Positions 55,600 to 64,000 of a stretch of DNA of 64,000 nt are shown piece after piece. The stretch is from Polystyrenella longa (GTDB lineage Bacteria; Planctomycetota; Planctomycetia; Planctomycetales; Planctomycetaceae). Every line of letters starts with the position of its first letter. Position 1 is the stretch's first letter. The stretch is taken from assembly GCF_007750395.1 (NCBI RefSeq), contig NZ_CP036281.1, positions 1,945,001 through 2,009,000 of the forward strand. Direction: 5' to 3'. Under the pieces are notes generated by a model. That model was given only the letters and a program-made list of their open reading frames with translations, was not told the DNA's origin and searched no databases. The translations under genes were made by a program, and so were the position numbers.

Positions 55600-55998
55600 T
55601 TATTCATTCGATCCGGAATCTTCAGGAACAGTGATGTCGGTCTCGAAATCAATCTCTTCTTCAACAACACCTGAGCCTGCCTCTGCGGAACCTGCAGTGC
55701 CGTCTTCCAAACCATCGGGAGCGGATAAAGATGTTTCTGCACCCTTAAATTGGTCTCCCAGTTTATCCGATTGAGCACTGATAACCATTCCTGTGATGGC
55801 ACTAAGCACAAACCAGATGGTAGCGACGACAATCGTGATTTTGGTGAAAACGTCGCCCGCTTTCGTACCAAAGGCACTCTGTCCGCCCGCTCCGCCGAAG
55901 GCTCCCGCCAGTCCGCCGCCACGACCCTTCTGGATCAGGACGATCAGCATCAGAAACAGTCCGACCAGAATCAAAAGAAGAACCAGAAACGTTGGCAT
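55600..55998 (-). CDS. secG: Protein translocase subunit SecG
   Basis: 132 aa from the ATG at 55998 (AAGGA 10 bp upstream). Two membrane helices (MPTFLVLLLILVGLFLMLIV and FTKITIVVATIWFVLSAITG) are joined by the SecG signature LIQKGRGGGLAGAFGGAGGQ SAFGTKAGD. The C-terminal ~50 residues form an acidic Ser/Glu/Asp-rich tail not present in E. coli SecG. Part of SecYEG in the inner membrane. Between tpiA and yicC; tpiA-secG adjacency is common. Confidence 0.93.
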   Translation of the reverse strand: MPTFLVLLLILVGLFLMLIVLIQKGRGGGLAGAFGGAGGQSAFGTKAGDVFTKITIVVATIWFVLSAITGMVISAQSDKLGDQFKGAETSLSAPDGLEDGTAGSAEAGSGVVEEEIDFETDITVPEDSGSNE

Positions 55999-56176
55999 GA
56001 TGACTTTGTCCTTAAATTGTCTCGGCAAGCTTCCTGTGCCGATCAAGTATCAACAGTTTGTTTTGTACAGTTTTTGATTGAGGGAAGATTAGGTTGGATG
56101 ATCTCTCATCCGAAAATATGTTGAAACCCTAACTCATTCACTCACCGAGAGGTTCGGCAGGATGCCGGTGTCGGAA

Positions 56177-56947
56177 TTACCCTTGAGACAGTTTAACAGC
56201 AGCATCAATGATGCCGCCAAAAGAGTCGGCTTTCAGGCTCGCTCCACCGACGAGTGCTCCGTCTACATTCGGTTGCGACATTAGTTCTTCCGCATTGTCC
56301 GGTTTAACGCTGCCACCGTAGAGAATTCTTGTCGATTCCGCAACGTCGGCATTGTAGTTGGAAGTGAGCCATTTTCGCAAGAAATCATGGGCAGATTCCG
56401 CTTCTTCAGTAGAGGCGGTTACCCCAGTACCAATCGCCCAGACTGGCTCGTACGCAATGATCACGTTCTTCAGTGCTTCAGCGGAAACGCCTGACAGGCC
56501 ACCTTCCATCTGGGTTTGCAGCACTTCGTTGGTTTTGTTGGCCTGACGCTCTTCGAGCAGTTCGCCGACACAAAGTATGACGCCCAGCCCTTTTTCGAGA
56601 GCGGCTACCGTCTTTTTATTGATATCGGCGTCGGTTTCGCCCATGACGTGGCGGCGTTCACTGTGGCCCAGGATTACCCAGTCGCAACCAATGTCCTGCA
56701 ACATCCCAACGGAAGTCTCTCCCGTGAAGGCACCTTCAGTTTCGTGGTAGCAGTTCTGACCGCCGATTTTGATAGACGAGCCGGAGACCTTCTCTTTCAC
56801 TGTGGTCAGGTAAGGGAAAGGGGGGCAGAGAATTACTTCAACGCTGCTTTCCTGCTGAACTTTCTTCGCCAGATCACTGGCCAAAGCACCCGCTGAATCG
56901 AGGGTCGTGTTCATTTTCCAGTTACCTGCCGCAACCAGTTTCCGCAT
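56177..56947 (-). CDS. tpiA: Triosephosphate isomerase
   Basis: 256 aa. AAGNWKMN (substrate Lys), [28 protein letters not shown], the catalytic His segment [15 protein letters not shown], catalytic Glu in [12 protein letters not shown], and the phosphate loop [11 protein letters not shown]. Glycolytic interconversion of DHAP and GAP. First gene of a minus-strand run ending with coaB. Confidence 0.97.
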   Translation of the reverse strand: MRKLVAAGNWKMNTTLDSAGALASDLAKKVQQESSVEVILCPPFPYLTTVKEKVSGSSIKIGGQNCYHETEGAFTGETSVGMLQDIGCDWVILGHSERRHVMGETDADINKKTVAALEKGLGVILCVGELLEERQANKTNEVLQTQMEGGLSGVSAEALKNVIIAYEPVWAIGTGVTASTEEAESAHDFLRKWLTSNYNADVAESTRILYGGSVKPDNAEELMSQPNVDGALVGGASLKADSFGGIIDAAVKLSQG

Positions 56948-57320
56948 CTGTCTGATCTTTCTTGTCTATGTCTCAGGTCGATTAAAACGCTGTTTGGAAT
57001 GTGTCTGAGTCGCTTCTACGAACGTAAACTCTGTGATTGAAGACTTTACGGAGGTGAAGGCAGAAGATACGAGCGTACCCAAATGGCGTTCACATCTCAT
57101 CTTCAGGAGCGACTTCTTGCAGTCAGGGCTGATGACCCCTTAACTCCTCTGGAGAAAACAGAATCGCAGCCAGAAATCAAGGTGCCCAGCAACGGGGTAT
57201 CATCCCAACCCAAAACCTGTTTGGCAAGGCACTGGCAGCTCGAAGTTCGATGATGCAGCAGACTTCAGTAAAAACGGCACTCTGTGAAGAGCCCCGATTT
57301 TACCAGTCGTTGGTGAACAC
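56948..57320. other. Intergenic region between pheA and tpiA
   Basis: 373 bp, no gene recognised. Should contain the tpiA promoter. Confidence 0.5.
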
Positions 57321-58487
57321 TTATTTCAAGGACTCGCAGCGGGGATAAGACCCCAGGATTTCAATGCGAATCGCTTTTTTCTCCAGATCGCCGATGGCGC
57401 GTTTAATTCGCGGTTCTTTGACATGGCCTTCGAAGTCGAGGAAGAACAAGTATCCCACTTCGCTCCCGCGCAGTGGGTATGACTCAATCCAGGTCAGATT
57501 GACTTTGTGCTTCTTAAAAGTGGAAAGAGCGTCTCCCAGCGAACCAGGTTCGTGGGGAATCTGCAGCAGCAGAGCGGTGCGGTCTCGACCGGTTGCTTCC
57601 GCGTCGTCGTGGCCGATAATGGCAAAACGAGTCACATTATTGGCGTTGTCCTCGATATTTTCGGCAACGAAATCGAGATTATACTCCAAGGCTGCCTGGT
57701 GGCTGGCCACGGCTGCTGCACCATGTTTGTCTCGAGCGAGCTGGGCAGCGGTGGATGTGCTGGTGACTTCGATCAAGCGGGCTTGCGGCATATTCTTTGC
57801 CAGCCATTCGCGACATTGAGAAAACGCCTGAGGTTTACTGTAAATCTCAGTGATTTCGCTTCTTGGGCATTTCGCCAGCAGGTTGTGGTGTATCCCGATC
57901 TGGACTTCGCCGCATATTCGCAGTGGAAGGCGAGTGAACATGTCGAGTGTGTCCACAACACGTCCATCGGTACTGTTCTCAATAGGAACAACGCCGTAAT
58001 CCGCGTGTCCCCGGTTAACCGACTCGAAAACAGCCGCAATGGTGTTCACAGGGACGAGGTCCGTGTTTTCACCAAAACGCTCCATTGCAGCTAAGTGCGT
58101 AAAGCTATATGAAGGACCGAGATAGGAAACGCGAGGCATATGAACGCCACGTCGCGATTCACTCAGTAAGGTGCGGAAGATGTTTCGCAGCGCGATGTTT
58201 GAGATCGCACCATTGCTATTCAGTTTCTCCAGTTGTTCCCAAAGTGCGTCCTCGGACCGGAAATGCGCCTGGACAGTATTGCTGTCGGCGTCTTTTCCAT
58301 GCACTTTTGTGAGCAGTGCGACCCGGGAACCCATGAGCTTGATCAACTCTTTGTCGATCTGCTTCAATTCGGTTTCCGGATTGGAAGGCGATTTGCGAGG
58401 AACGGCCTTCTTGACCTTCTTCTTCACCTCTTTGCGGCTCGTTGAAGGAGAACGTTTCTTCTTACCAGGCGACGACTTCTTGGCCAT
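57321..58487 (-). CDS. pheA: Bifunctional chorismate mutase/prephenate dehydratase
   Basis: 388 aa. A Lys/Ser/Pro-rich basic extension (~1-35) precedes an AroQ-type chorismate mutase domain ([20 protein letters not shown] onward, ~38-115). The dehydratase follows ([38 protein letters not shown], and the [10 protein letters not shown] active-site Thr), then an ACT domain ([26 protein letters not shown]) for phenylalanine feedback. The basic N-terminal tail is unusual and might bind nucleic acid or be a mis-annotated start, but no later start fits before the mutase domain. Confidence 0.94.
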   Translation of the reverse strand: MAKKSSPGKKKRSPSTSRKEVKKKVKKAVPRKSPSNPETELKQIDKELIKLMGSRVALLTKVHGKDADSNTVQAHFRSEDALWEQLEKLNSNGAISNIALRNIFRTLLSESRRGVHMPRVSYLGPSYSFTHLAAMERFGENTDLVPVNTIAAVFESVNRGHADYGVVPIENSTDGRVVDTLDMFTRLPLRICGEVQIGIHHNLLAKCPRSEITEIYSKPQAFSQCREWLAKNMPQARLIEVTSTSTAAQLARDKHGAAAVASHQAALEYNLDFVAENIEDNANNVTRFAIIGHDDAEATGRDRTALLLQIPHEPGSLGDALSTFKKHKVNLTWIESYPLRGSEVGYLFFLDFEGHVKEPRIKRAIGDLEKKAIRIEILGSYPRCESLK

Positions 58488-59003
58488 GGATGCGTTCCAT
58501 AAGTTACTTAGCGAATTCAGGCTGTGTCAGCGGAAACCAGAGGGAACTGGTTTTGGCAGCATTCTGATTCCCTAAATCGTTTGTCACAATGTTTTATAGA
58601 ATAAGATATCGCCGAATGAGATTTCCCGACAATGGCCATCAGTGCCTGTTGTCGAAACGATTTCCACAGCCCATCTTCTGAAAGTAGTTTTAAATCGTTT
58701 GGTAATAACAACTTATATTCTTGTCGTGCCGGTTCGATTGTTAATCTGAGTCAGATCCGCCTGTGGGCCGTGAAAAATGGCTCAGTGGAGACAGTCTGAC
58801 GTTCGACTGAATTCGGGAACTCGGGACTTTTTTTGCTGGAAAGAGTGGCCCGACAAGGTGTTAAATTGTTACTGACTTTGTACAGAGGCTCCAGATGAAT
58901 GTCAAGCAGTCAGACGGATCGAGAAGCCCCCAGGTGAGTCTGGTATTTGGGCGTTCAAAACAGGGATATTCAAAACTCCAGGAAACCCCTGAGGGTGCCT
59001 TTC

Positions 59004-59016
59004 TGCCAATATGGCA
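59004..59016. promoter_or_regulatory. Palindrome TGCCA-ATA-TGGCA, upstream copy
   Basis: 13-bp inverted repeat, identical to 59049-59061; the centres are 45 bp apart (slightly over four helical turns). Lies about 140 bp upstream of the sigma-54 element, as enhancer-type activator sites do. Confidence 0.65.
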
Positions 59017-59048
59017 CCCGTCCTCAGCCCACTTATGTTAGGGGTGGG

Positions 59049-59061
59049 TGCCAATATGGCA
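59049..59061. promoter_or_regulatory. Palindrome TGCCA-ATA-TGGCA, downstream copy
   Basis: Second identical 13-bp copy, about 85 bp upstream of the -24/-12 element. Candidate binding site of an unknown activator or repressor. Confidence 0.65.
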
Positions 59062-59145
59062 TTGTTGTAATTCTTTATGAATACGAAACGGTTGTAAGTT
59101 CTTTTGTATCAGTCTGTTGTGCTATTGTTGGTTGTTGTGGTTGCT

Positions 59146-59160
59146 TGGCACAATGTTTGC
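59146..59160 (+). promoter_or_regulatory. Sigma-54 (-24/-12) promoter for dnaK
   Basis: TGGCAC-N5-TTGC matches the RpoN consensus exactly in both boxes with the correct spacing (10 bases between the GG and GC pairs). Predicted start of transcription is about 59172, leaving a ~170-nt leader before dnaK. Confidence 0.7.
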
Positions 59161-59342
59161 CTTATTCGAGGTGGTCCAAGCTTCTCTTGGCCTTGATGCC
59201 GGGGACTGAAAAAGAGAAAAATCAATTACTGTAAATATTTAATAGACTATATGCACCGATCTGCTGCACCCGTTTGGCTCGTTTTCCTCAGGGAGGGAAG
59301 TAACCAAATGAGTGAGCGATCAACTTTGAAAGGAGCATCATT

Positions 59343-61259
59343 ATGGCTGTCGAGGGTGAAAAGGTGATCGGAATTGACCTGGGTACCACCAACTCGGTTG
59401 TCTCATTGATGGAAGGGGGCGAGCCCCGTGTGATCGCCAACCTCGAAGGCAATCGAATTACGCCGAGTGTGGTCGCGTTTACCGAAAAAGGGGAGACTCT
59501 GGTTGGTGAACCTGCCAAACGTCAGGCGGTTACGAATCCGACGAACACAATCTACTCTGTCAAACGCTTCATGGGACGTCGTCACAGTGAAGTTGAGAAC
59601 GAAGAAAAAATCGTTCCTTACCAGATCGTTGGGGGGGCTTCTGACTATGTGAAGATCCACGCCAACGGCAAAGACTATTCTCCTCCTGAAATCTCTGCGC
59701 TGATTCTGCGTAAATTAAAAGAAGCCGCAGAGAGCTATCTGGGACACAAAGTTAACAAAGCTGTAATTACGGTTCCGGCTTACTTCAACGACGCACAACG
59801 ACAAGCGACCAAAGACGCTGGTCAAATTGCCGGTCTGGAAGTGGCTCGTATTATTAACGAGCCGACTGCAGCGGCTTTGGCCTACGGTCTGGAAAAGAAA
59901 AAAGAAGAAAAGATCGTCGTATTTGACCTTGGTGGTGGAACGTTCGACGTTTCGATCCTCGAGATCGGTGACGAAGTTGTAGAAGTTCTCAGTACTAACG
60001 GAGATACTCACCTGGGTGGTGACGACTTCGATGAAGAGCTGATCAACCACATTGCGGACCAGTTCAAAAAAGAGCAGGGAGTCGATCTGCGGAACGATCC
60101 GATGGCTCTGCAGCGTTTACGTGAAGCAGCTGAGAAAGCGAAAAAAGAACTTTCCAGCTCACAGACCACCGACATCAACCTGCCGTTTATCACGGCGGAT
60201 GCCAGTGGACCCAAGCACCTGCAGATGAACATCTCCCGTTCGGAATTCGAACGCCTCGTCGATAAATTGATCGAACGCTGTCGTAAACCTGTTGAAAACG
60301 CGCTGCGTGATGCCGGTTTGAAGCCAAACGAAATCGATGAAGTCGTACTGGTTGGTGGCTCAACTCGTATGCCTAAAGTCCAGGACTTCGTTGGCAAGAT
60401 GTTCGGTAAAGAACCCCACAAGGGGGTTAACCCGGACGAAGTCGTTTCAATTGGTGCGGCGATCCAGGGCGGAATTATCACTGGTGATGTTTCTGACATG
60501 GTTTTGATGGACGTGACTCCGCTATCTCTCGGTATTGAAACCGAAGGGGCCATCATGACCGTTCTCGTTGAACGTAATACGACGATTCCAACCACCAAAA
60601 AAGAGACGTTCTCTACCGCGGCTGACAATCAGACGGCTGTGACGGTTCGTGTCTTCCAGGGTGAACGTAAAATGGCGCAGGATAACCGCCTGCTCAGTCA
60701 GTTCAATCTGGATGGTATTCCGCCGGCACCCCGCGGGGTGCCTCAGATCGAGGTCTCTTTTGATATCGATGTGAACGGTATCCTCAACGTTTCAGCGAAA
60801 GACCTGGCTTCCGGTAAAGATGCTTCGGTGCGAATCGAGCAATCGAGCGGTCTGTCTGATTCTGAAATCGAACAGATGCGTAAAGATGCGGAATCGCATG
60901 CGGCGGACGACGAACAACGTCGTAAGCTGGCTGAAGCCGTAAACAAGGGGAATACTCTTGTTTATGAAACAGAGAAGATGCTCAAAGAAAACGAAGACAA
61001 ACTGGATGATAGTGCCAAGTCTTCTATCGAAGGCTCGATTGAGAAAATCAAAAGTGCCATCGGTAAAGATGACGTGGAAGCGATCAACAGTGCTTGTGAA
61101 GAACTTCAACAGGCGGCAATGGCCTGGGGACAACAGCTGCACGAATCAGCTGCCCAGTCCGCCCCCGAAGGCGCAGCGCCCGAAGGTGCCGAATCATCCT
61201 CGTCTGATTCTGGAGCAGATGACGATGTCATCGATGCTGAATTCGAGAAGAAGGAGTAA
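59343..61259 (+). CDS. dnaK: Chaperone DnaK (Hsp70)
   Basis: 638 aa. ATPase domain with [52 protein letters not shown] and [13 protein letters not shown]; the linker and substrate-binding domain follow ([39 protein letters not shown]), then a helical lid and an acidic EFEKKE end. ATP-driven folding chaperone. AAAGGAG at 8 bp before the ATG. No grpE or dnaJ next to it; clpB follows 348 bp downstream on the same strand. Confidence 0.98.
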   Translation: MAVEGEKVIGIDLGTTNSVVSLMEGGEPRVIANLEGNRITPSVVAFTEKGETLVGEPAKRQAVTNPTNTIYSVKRFMGRRHSEVENEEKIVPYQIVGGASDYVKIHANGKDYSPPEISALILRKLKEAAESYLGHKVNKAVITVPAYFNDAQRQATKDAGQIAGLEVARIINEPTAAALAYGLEKKKEEKIVVFDLGGGTFDVSILEIGDEVVEVLSTNGDTHLGGDDFDEELINHIADQFKKEQGVDLRNDPMALQRLREAAEKAKKELSSSQTTDINLPFITADASGPKHLQMNISRSEFERLVDKLIERCRKPVENALRDAGLKPNEIDEVVLVGGSTRMPKVQDFVGKMFGKEPHKGVNPDEVVSIGAAIQGGIITGDVSDMVLMDVTPLSLGIETEGAIMTVLVERNTTIPTTKKETFSTAADNQTAVTVRVFQGERKMAQDNRLLSQFNLDGIPPAPRGVPQIEVSFDIDVNGILNVSAKDLASGKDASVRIEQSSGLSDSEIEQMRKDAESHAADDEQRRKLAEAVNKGNTLVYETEKMLKENEDKLDDSAKSSIEGSIEKIKSAIGKDDVEAINSACEELQQAAMAWGQQLHESAAQSAPEGAAPEGAESSSSDSGADDDVIDAEFEKKE

Positions 61260-61607
61260 TCTGAAAGCTGACTTTCATATTCACCTTTCTTCGGATCGGA
61301 GTTTCATCGGAAACTTGATCCGGAAAATTAACCGGAAAAGTAGATTGTGCTCCCCAGCCGTTCGGGCTGGGGAGGGCAGTCTGTCCGGTTCCTGCACTAT
61401 TCATCGACAGTTCACTCTGACCTCGTTGGATCACAGTAGATCATTCCTGCACACCGGAGCTATTCCTGCTCCAGGTGATTGCCGAGTGAAGTCCTTTCAC
61501 AATCGGTTTAACCCAGTCAATAATACGAATAAGCATGACCAGGCGAGGTTTCAGTCGAAACTCTACGTAACCGTTTCTGCTGCGCCGTCTGAAAAGGAGA
61601 TAATCCC
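61260..61607. other. Intergenic region dnaK-clpB with a hairpin
   Basis: No gene. A perfect 10-bp GC-rich hairpin (ctccccagcc / ggctggggag, 61350-61374) lacks a T-run, so it is more likely an mRNA-stabilising or processing structure than a terminator. AAGGAG precedes clpB at 61594. Confidence 0.6.
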
Positions 61608-64000
61608 ATGGCATTTCGACCTGATAAGTTAACAGTGAAAGCACAGGAAGCATTGCAGACGGCTCAAGAGCTTGCGCTCAACAGTGGGCACCAGCAGTTG
61701 CAACCCCTTCACCTGTTGAAAGGGTTAATGGCGGATAAGCAGGGGATTATTGTCCCTCTGCTGAACAAGATCGGGGCACCCGTCGCCCAACTCGATCAGA
61801 TTATCGACAGTGAACTGAATCGTCTTCCCAAGGTGAGTGGTTCGAATGCAGAACCCGGCGCCAGTCCGGCACTGATGAAAGTGTTGAATCTTTCGGAGAC
61901 GATCGCAAATGAAATGAAGGACGCGTTCATTTCGACGGAACACTTGATGCTGGCTCTACTGCGTACTGAGGACCAAGCCCAGCGACTTCTGAAAATGAAT
62001 GGCGTGGAAGAAGCCGATTTTCTGACCGCCCTGAAAACGATACGAGGAGGACAGACCGTGACCGACCAAAATCCCGAAGACAAATACCAGGCTCTTGAGC
62101 GCTATTCGAAAGACCTGATCGAGCTCGCCCGTGCTGGTAAGATTGATCCCGTCATCGGGCGAGATGCCGAGATTCGGCGGGTCATTCAGGTTCTCTCGCG
62201 ACGTCGTAAAAACAACCCGGTTCTGATTGGGGAACCAGGCGTGGGGAAAACGGCAATTGTGGAAGGGCTTGCCCATCGAATTGTCAAAGGGGACGTTCCA
62301 CAGAACCTCAAGAATAAGGGGGTTTACGCTCTCGACATGGGGGCTCTCATCGCCGGAGCGAAATACCGGGGAGAATTTGAAGACCGGTTGAAAGCGGTTC
62401 TTAAAGAAGTGACCGACGCGGAAGGGCAGATCATTTTGTTTATCGACGAACTGCATACTGTCGTCGGCGCAGGGGCTTCGGAAGGCTCTATGGATGCCTC
62501 CAACCTTCTCAAGCCAGCGCTCGCCCGTGGTGAATTACACTGCGTCGGTGCAACCACCTTAGATGAATACCGTAAGTACATTGAGAAAGATGCCGCCCTG
62601 GAGCGTCGGTTCCAACCAGTTCTCGTACAGGAACCTAATGTCGAAGATACGATCTCCATTCTGCGTGGTCTGAAAGAACGATATGAAACTCACCATGGTG
62701 TGCGAATCACAGATGATGCGTTGATTTCGGCGGCTTCGTTATCGGACCGATACATCGCCGATCGATTTCTTCCGGACAAAGCGATTGACCTGATCGACGA
62801 AGCAGCGAGTAAACTCCGTATGGAGATCGACTCGATGCCCGTCGAAATCGATGAAGCCACTCGTCAGCTTACCAGAATGCAGATTGAAGCTGCGGCGCTT
62901 GATCGTGAGACGAGCGAGGACAGCAAACAGCGACTCGATGACCTGAAGCGTCAGATTGCGGATCGCGAAGAAGAAGTCAATCAGCTGAAAGCCCGATGGG
63001 AGAACGAGAAGGAAGCACTATCGGGGCTGCAACCACTCAAAGAAGAAATCGAGCAGCTACGCTCTCAGTACGAAAATGCTTTCTCTCGCGCACAGAAAAC
63101 GAACAGCAACGACGATTACGCATTGGCGTATCAGTCTCAAGTGAAGCTGGAAGCGGCGGAAAAACGATTGGCCGAGTTGGAGCTGAAGTTTCAGGAAATC
63201 GCGAGTAACGATGAAGATCGATTGCTGCGGGAAGAAGTGACTTCGGAAGATATCGCCCGGGTCATCAGTACCTGGACGGGAATTCCTGTGTCACGCATGT
63301 TGCAATCGGAGCGTGAGAAACTGGTCCATATGGAAGATCAGATTCACCAGAGAATGATCAATCAGAACGAAGCAGTCGAGGCGGTCTCCAATGCGATTCG
63401 ACGCTCTCGGGCAGGCTTACAGGATGAAAATCGTCCGATTGGTTCGTTTATCTTCCTTGGTCCGACCGGGGTGGGTAAGACAGAACTGTGCAAAGCACTC
63501 GCCGAATTTCTATTCGATGACGAACGGAGCATGGTACGGATCGACATGAGTGAGTTCATGGAGAAACATTCAGTGTCCCGATTAATCGGCGCGCCTCCGG
63601 GGTATGTTGGTTATGAAGAGGGGGGAGTGCTCACCGAAGCGGTCCGCCGACAACCTTACTGCGTCATTCTGTTAGATGAAATCGAAAAAGCACACCGGGA
63701 TGTGTTCAACGTACTGCTGCAACTTCTTGATGATGGTCGATTGACGGATGGCCAGGGTCGAACTGTTGATTTTACCAACACGCTCGTCGTGATGACGTCG
63801 AACATTGGAAGCCAGTTCCTGATCGAACTGTCCGGCAAGGAGCACGAGCTGGAAATCAAGGAACGGGTGCTGGATGCCTTACGGGCGCACTTCCTACCGG
63901 AATTCCTTAACCGGGTGGACGAGACGATCGTTTTCCATCCTCTTCAGAGCGATGCGATCAAACAGATTGTGGGACTGCAGCTGGACCGGCTGAAAAAGCA
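61608..64000 (+). CDS. clpB: Disaggregase ClpB, 5' part (runs off the window)
   Basis: 797 complete codons are present and open to the window end. Order: N-terminal repeat domain ([19 protein letters not shown]), a region around 95-140 with LSETIANEM and [17 protein letters not shown]-1 with Walker [17 protein letters not shown] and Walker [16 protein letters not shown], the coiled-coil middle domain (~405-520), AAA-2 with [19 protein letters not shown] and [14 protein letters not shown], and [17 protein letters not shown]. Works with DnaK to rescue aggregated proteins. AAGGAG 8 bp before the ATG. The last ~60-70 residues lie beyond the window. Confidence 0.97.
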   Translation, partial: MAFRPDKLTVKAQEALQTAQELALNSGHQQLQPLHLLKGLMADKQGIIVPLLNKIGAPVAQLDQIIDSELNRLPKVSGSNAEPGASPALMKVLNLSETIANEMKDAFISTEHLMLALLRTEDQAQRLLKMNGVEEADFLTALKTIRGGQTVTDQNPEDKYQALERYSKDLIELARAGKIDPVIGRDAEIRRVIQVLSRRRKNNPVLIGEPGVGKTAIVEGLAHRIVKGDVPQNLKNKGVYALDMGALIAGAKYRGEFEDRLKAVLKEVTDAEGQIILFIDELHTVVGAGASEGSMDASNLLKPALARGELHCVGATTLDEYRKYIEKDAALERRFQPVLVQEPNVEDTISILRGLKERYETHHGVRITDDALISAASLSDRYIADRFLPDKAIDLIDEAASKLRMEIDSMPVEIDEATRQLTRMQIEAAALDRETSEDSKQRLDDLKRQIADREEEVNQLKARWENEKEALSGLQPLKEEIEQLRSQYENAFSRAQKTNSNDDYALAYQSQVKLEAAEKRLAELELKFQEIASNDEDRLLREEVTSEDIARVISTWTGIPVSRMLQSEREKLVHMEDQIHQRMINQNEAVEAVSNAIRRSRAGLQDENRPIGSFIFLGPTGVGKTELCKALAEFLFDDERSMVRIDMSEFMEKHSVSRLIGAPPGYVGYEEGGVLTEAVRRQPYCVILLDEIEKAHRDVFNVLLQLLDDGRLTDGQGRTVDFTNTLVVMTSNIGSQFLIELSGKEHELEIKERVLDALRAHFLPEFLNRVDETIVFHPLQSDAIKQIVGLQLDRLKK

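Larger units (their letters stand above)
58488..59342. other. Long upstream region of dnaK
   Basis: 855 bp between pheA and dnaK. No convincing gene; a 48-codon frame at 58895 has no family features. It holds the two palindromes and the sigma-54 element listed separately, then a ~170-nt leader that ends in AAAGGAG before the dnaK ATG. No CIRCE element is visible. Confidence 0.65.

Noticed and set aside
58895-59041. 48-codon frame in the dnaK upstream region
   Set aside because: No ribosome site, no family features, and it runs over the first palindrome. Probably chance.

Overview
The window looks like a chromosomal piece of a planctomycete (order Planctomycetales). Pointers are: ECF-type sigma factors fused to a membrane anchor and a large extracytoplasmic domain; a Ser/Thr kinase with a C-terminal DUF1080-like domain; a PVC-type dehydrogenase/HEAT/cytochrome c protein; a secreted protein with an LEALESREMLSG-type N-terminus; a degenerate GspE/PilB-like protein; and lipid A genes (lpxD, lpxI).

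Layout. 1-490: end of an rRNA operon (23S 3' end, 5S, terminator). 667-14856: thioredoxin-fold lipoprotein, Ser/Thr kinase, M14 carboxypeptidase-like protein, two tandem membrane-anchored sigma-factor paralogues, then on the minus strand a P1B-type metal ATPase, a dehydrogenase/cytochrome c protein and a formylglycine-generating-enzyme-like protein. 15052-16750: decayed accessory patch with IS3-type transposase scraps, an orphan SUKH (immunity-type) gene, a small unknown gene and a dispersed repeat. 16934-28026: housekeeping genes (NagB-like sugar isomerase, corA, FAD oxidoreductase, lpxD, lpxI, FHA protein, ppdK, aroH).

28431-34285: a 5.8-kb integrative element in a tRNA-Arg(ACG) gene, bounded by a 50-bp perfect direct repeat. 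It carries a tyrosine integrase, an AlpA-like HTH protein, a Rep_trans-like replication initiator, a noncoding stretch with two large palindromes, an ECF sigma factor and a divergent secreted PLAT-domain protein. The main discovery is that the attachment core lies inside the integrase reading frame. In the integrated state the integrase ends in six residues read from the antisense of the tRNA. In the circular state the same frame would run across the junction into 64 further codons, now stranded at the right end of the element (34044-34235). Integration therefore swaps the integrase C-terminus, similar in principle to archaeal SSV-type integrases.

34388-49196: a gene fragment beside the element, an ACR3 arsenite exporter with a co-translated small Cys protein, a large glycoside-hydrolase-like protein, a CHAD protein, an acidic lipoprotein, a SRPBCC/GyrI-like protein, a duplicated LamG-like secreted protein, a beta-hydroxyacid dehydrogenase, dapA, a GspE/PilB-like protein without its Walker A lysine, and a small lipoprotein. 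49219-58487 (minus strand): ftsK, then the conserved cluster tpiA-secG-yicC-gmk-rpoZ-coaC-coaB, and pheA. 58488-64000: dnaK and the 5' part of clpB. Upstream of dnaK is a textbook sigma-54 -24/-12 element (59146-59160) with two identical 13-bp palindromes 85-155 bp further upstream, which suggests enhancer-dependent control of this chaperone operon.

Coordinates and translations were read by eye; no database search was possible, so family names rest on recognised motifs.
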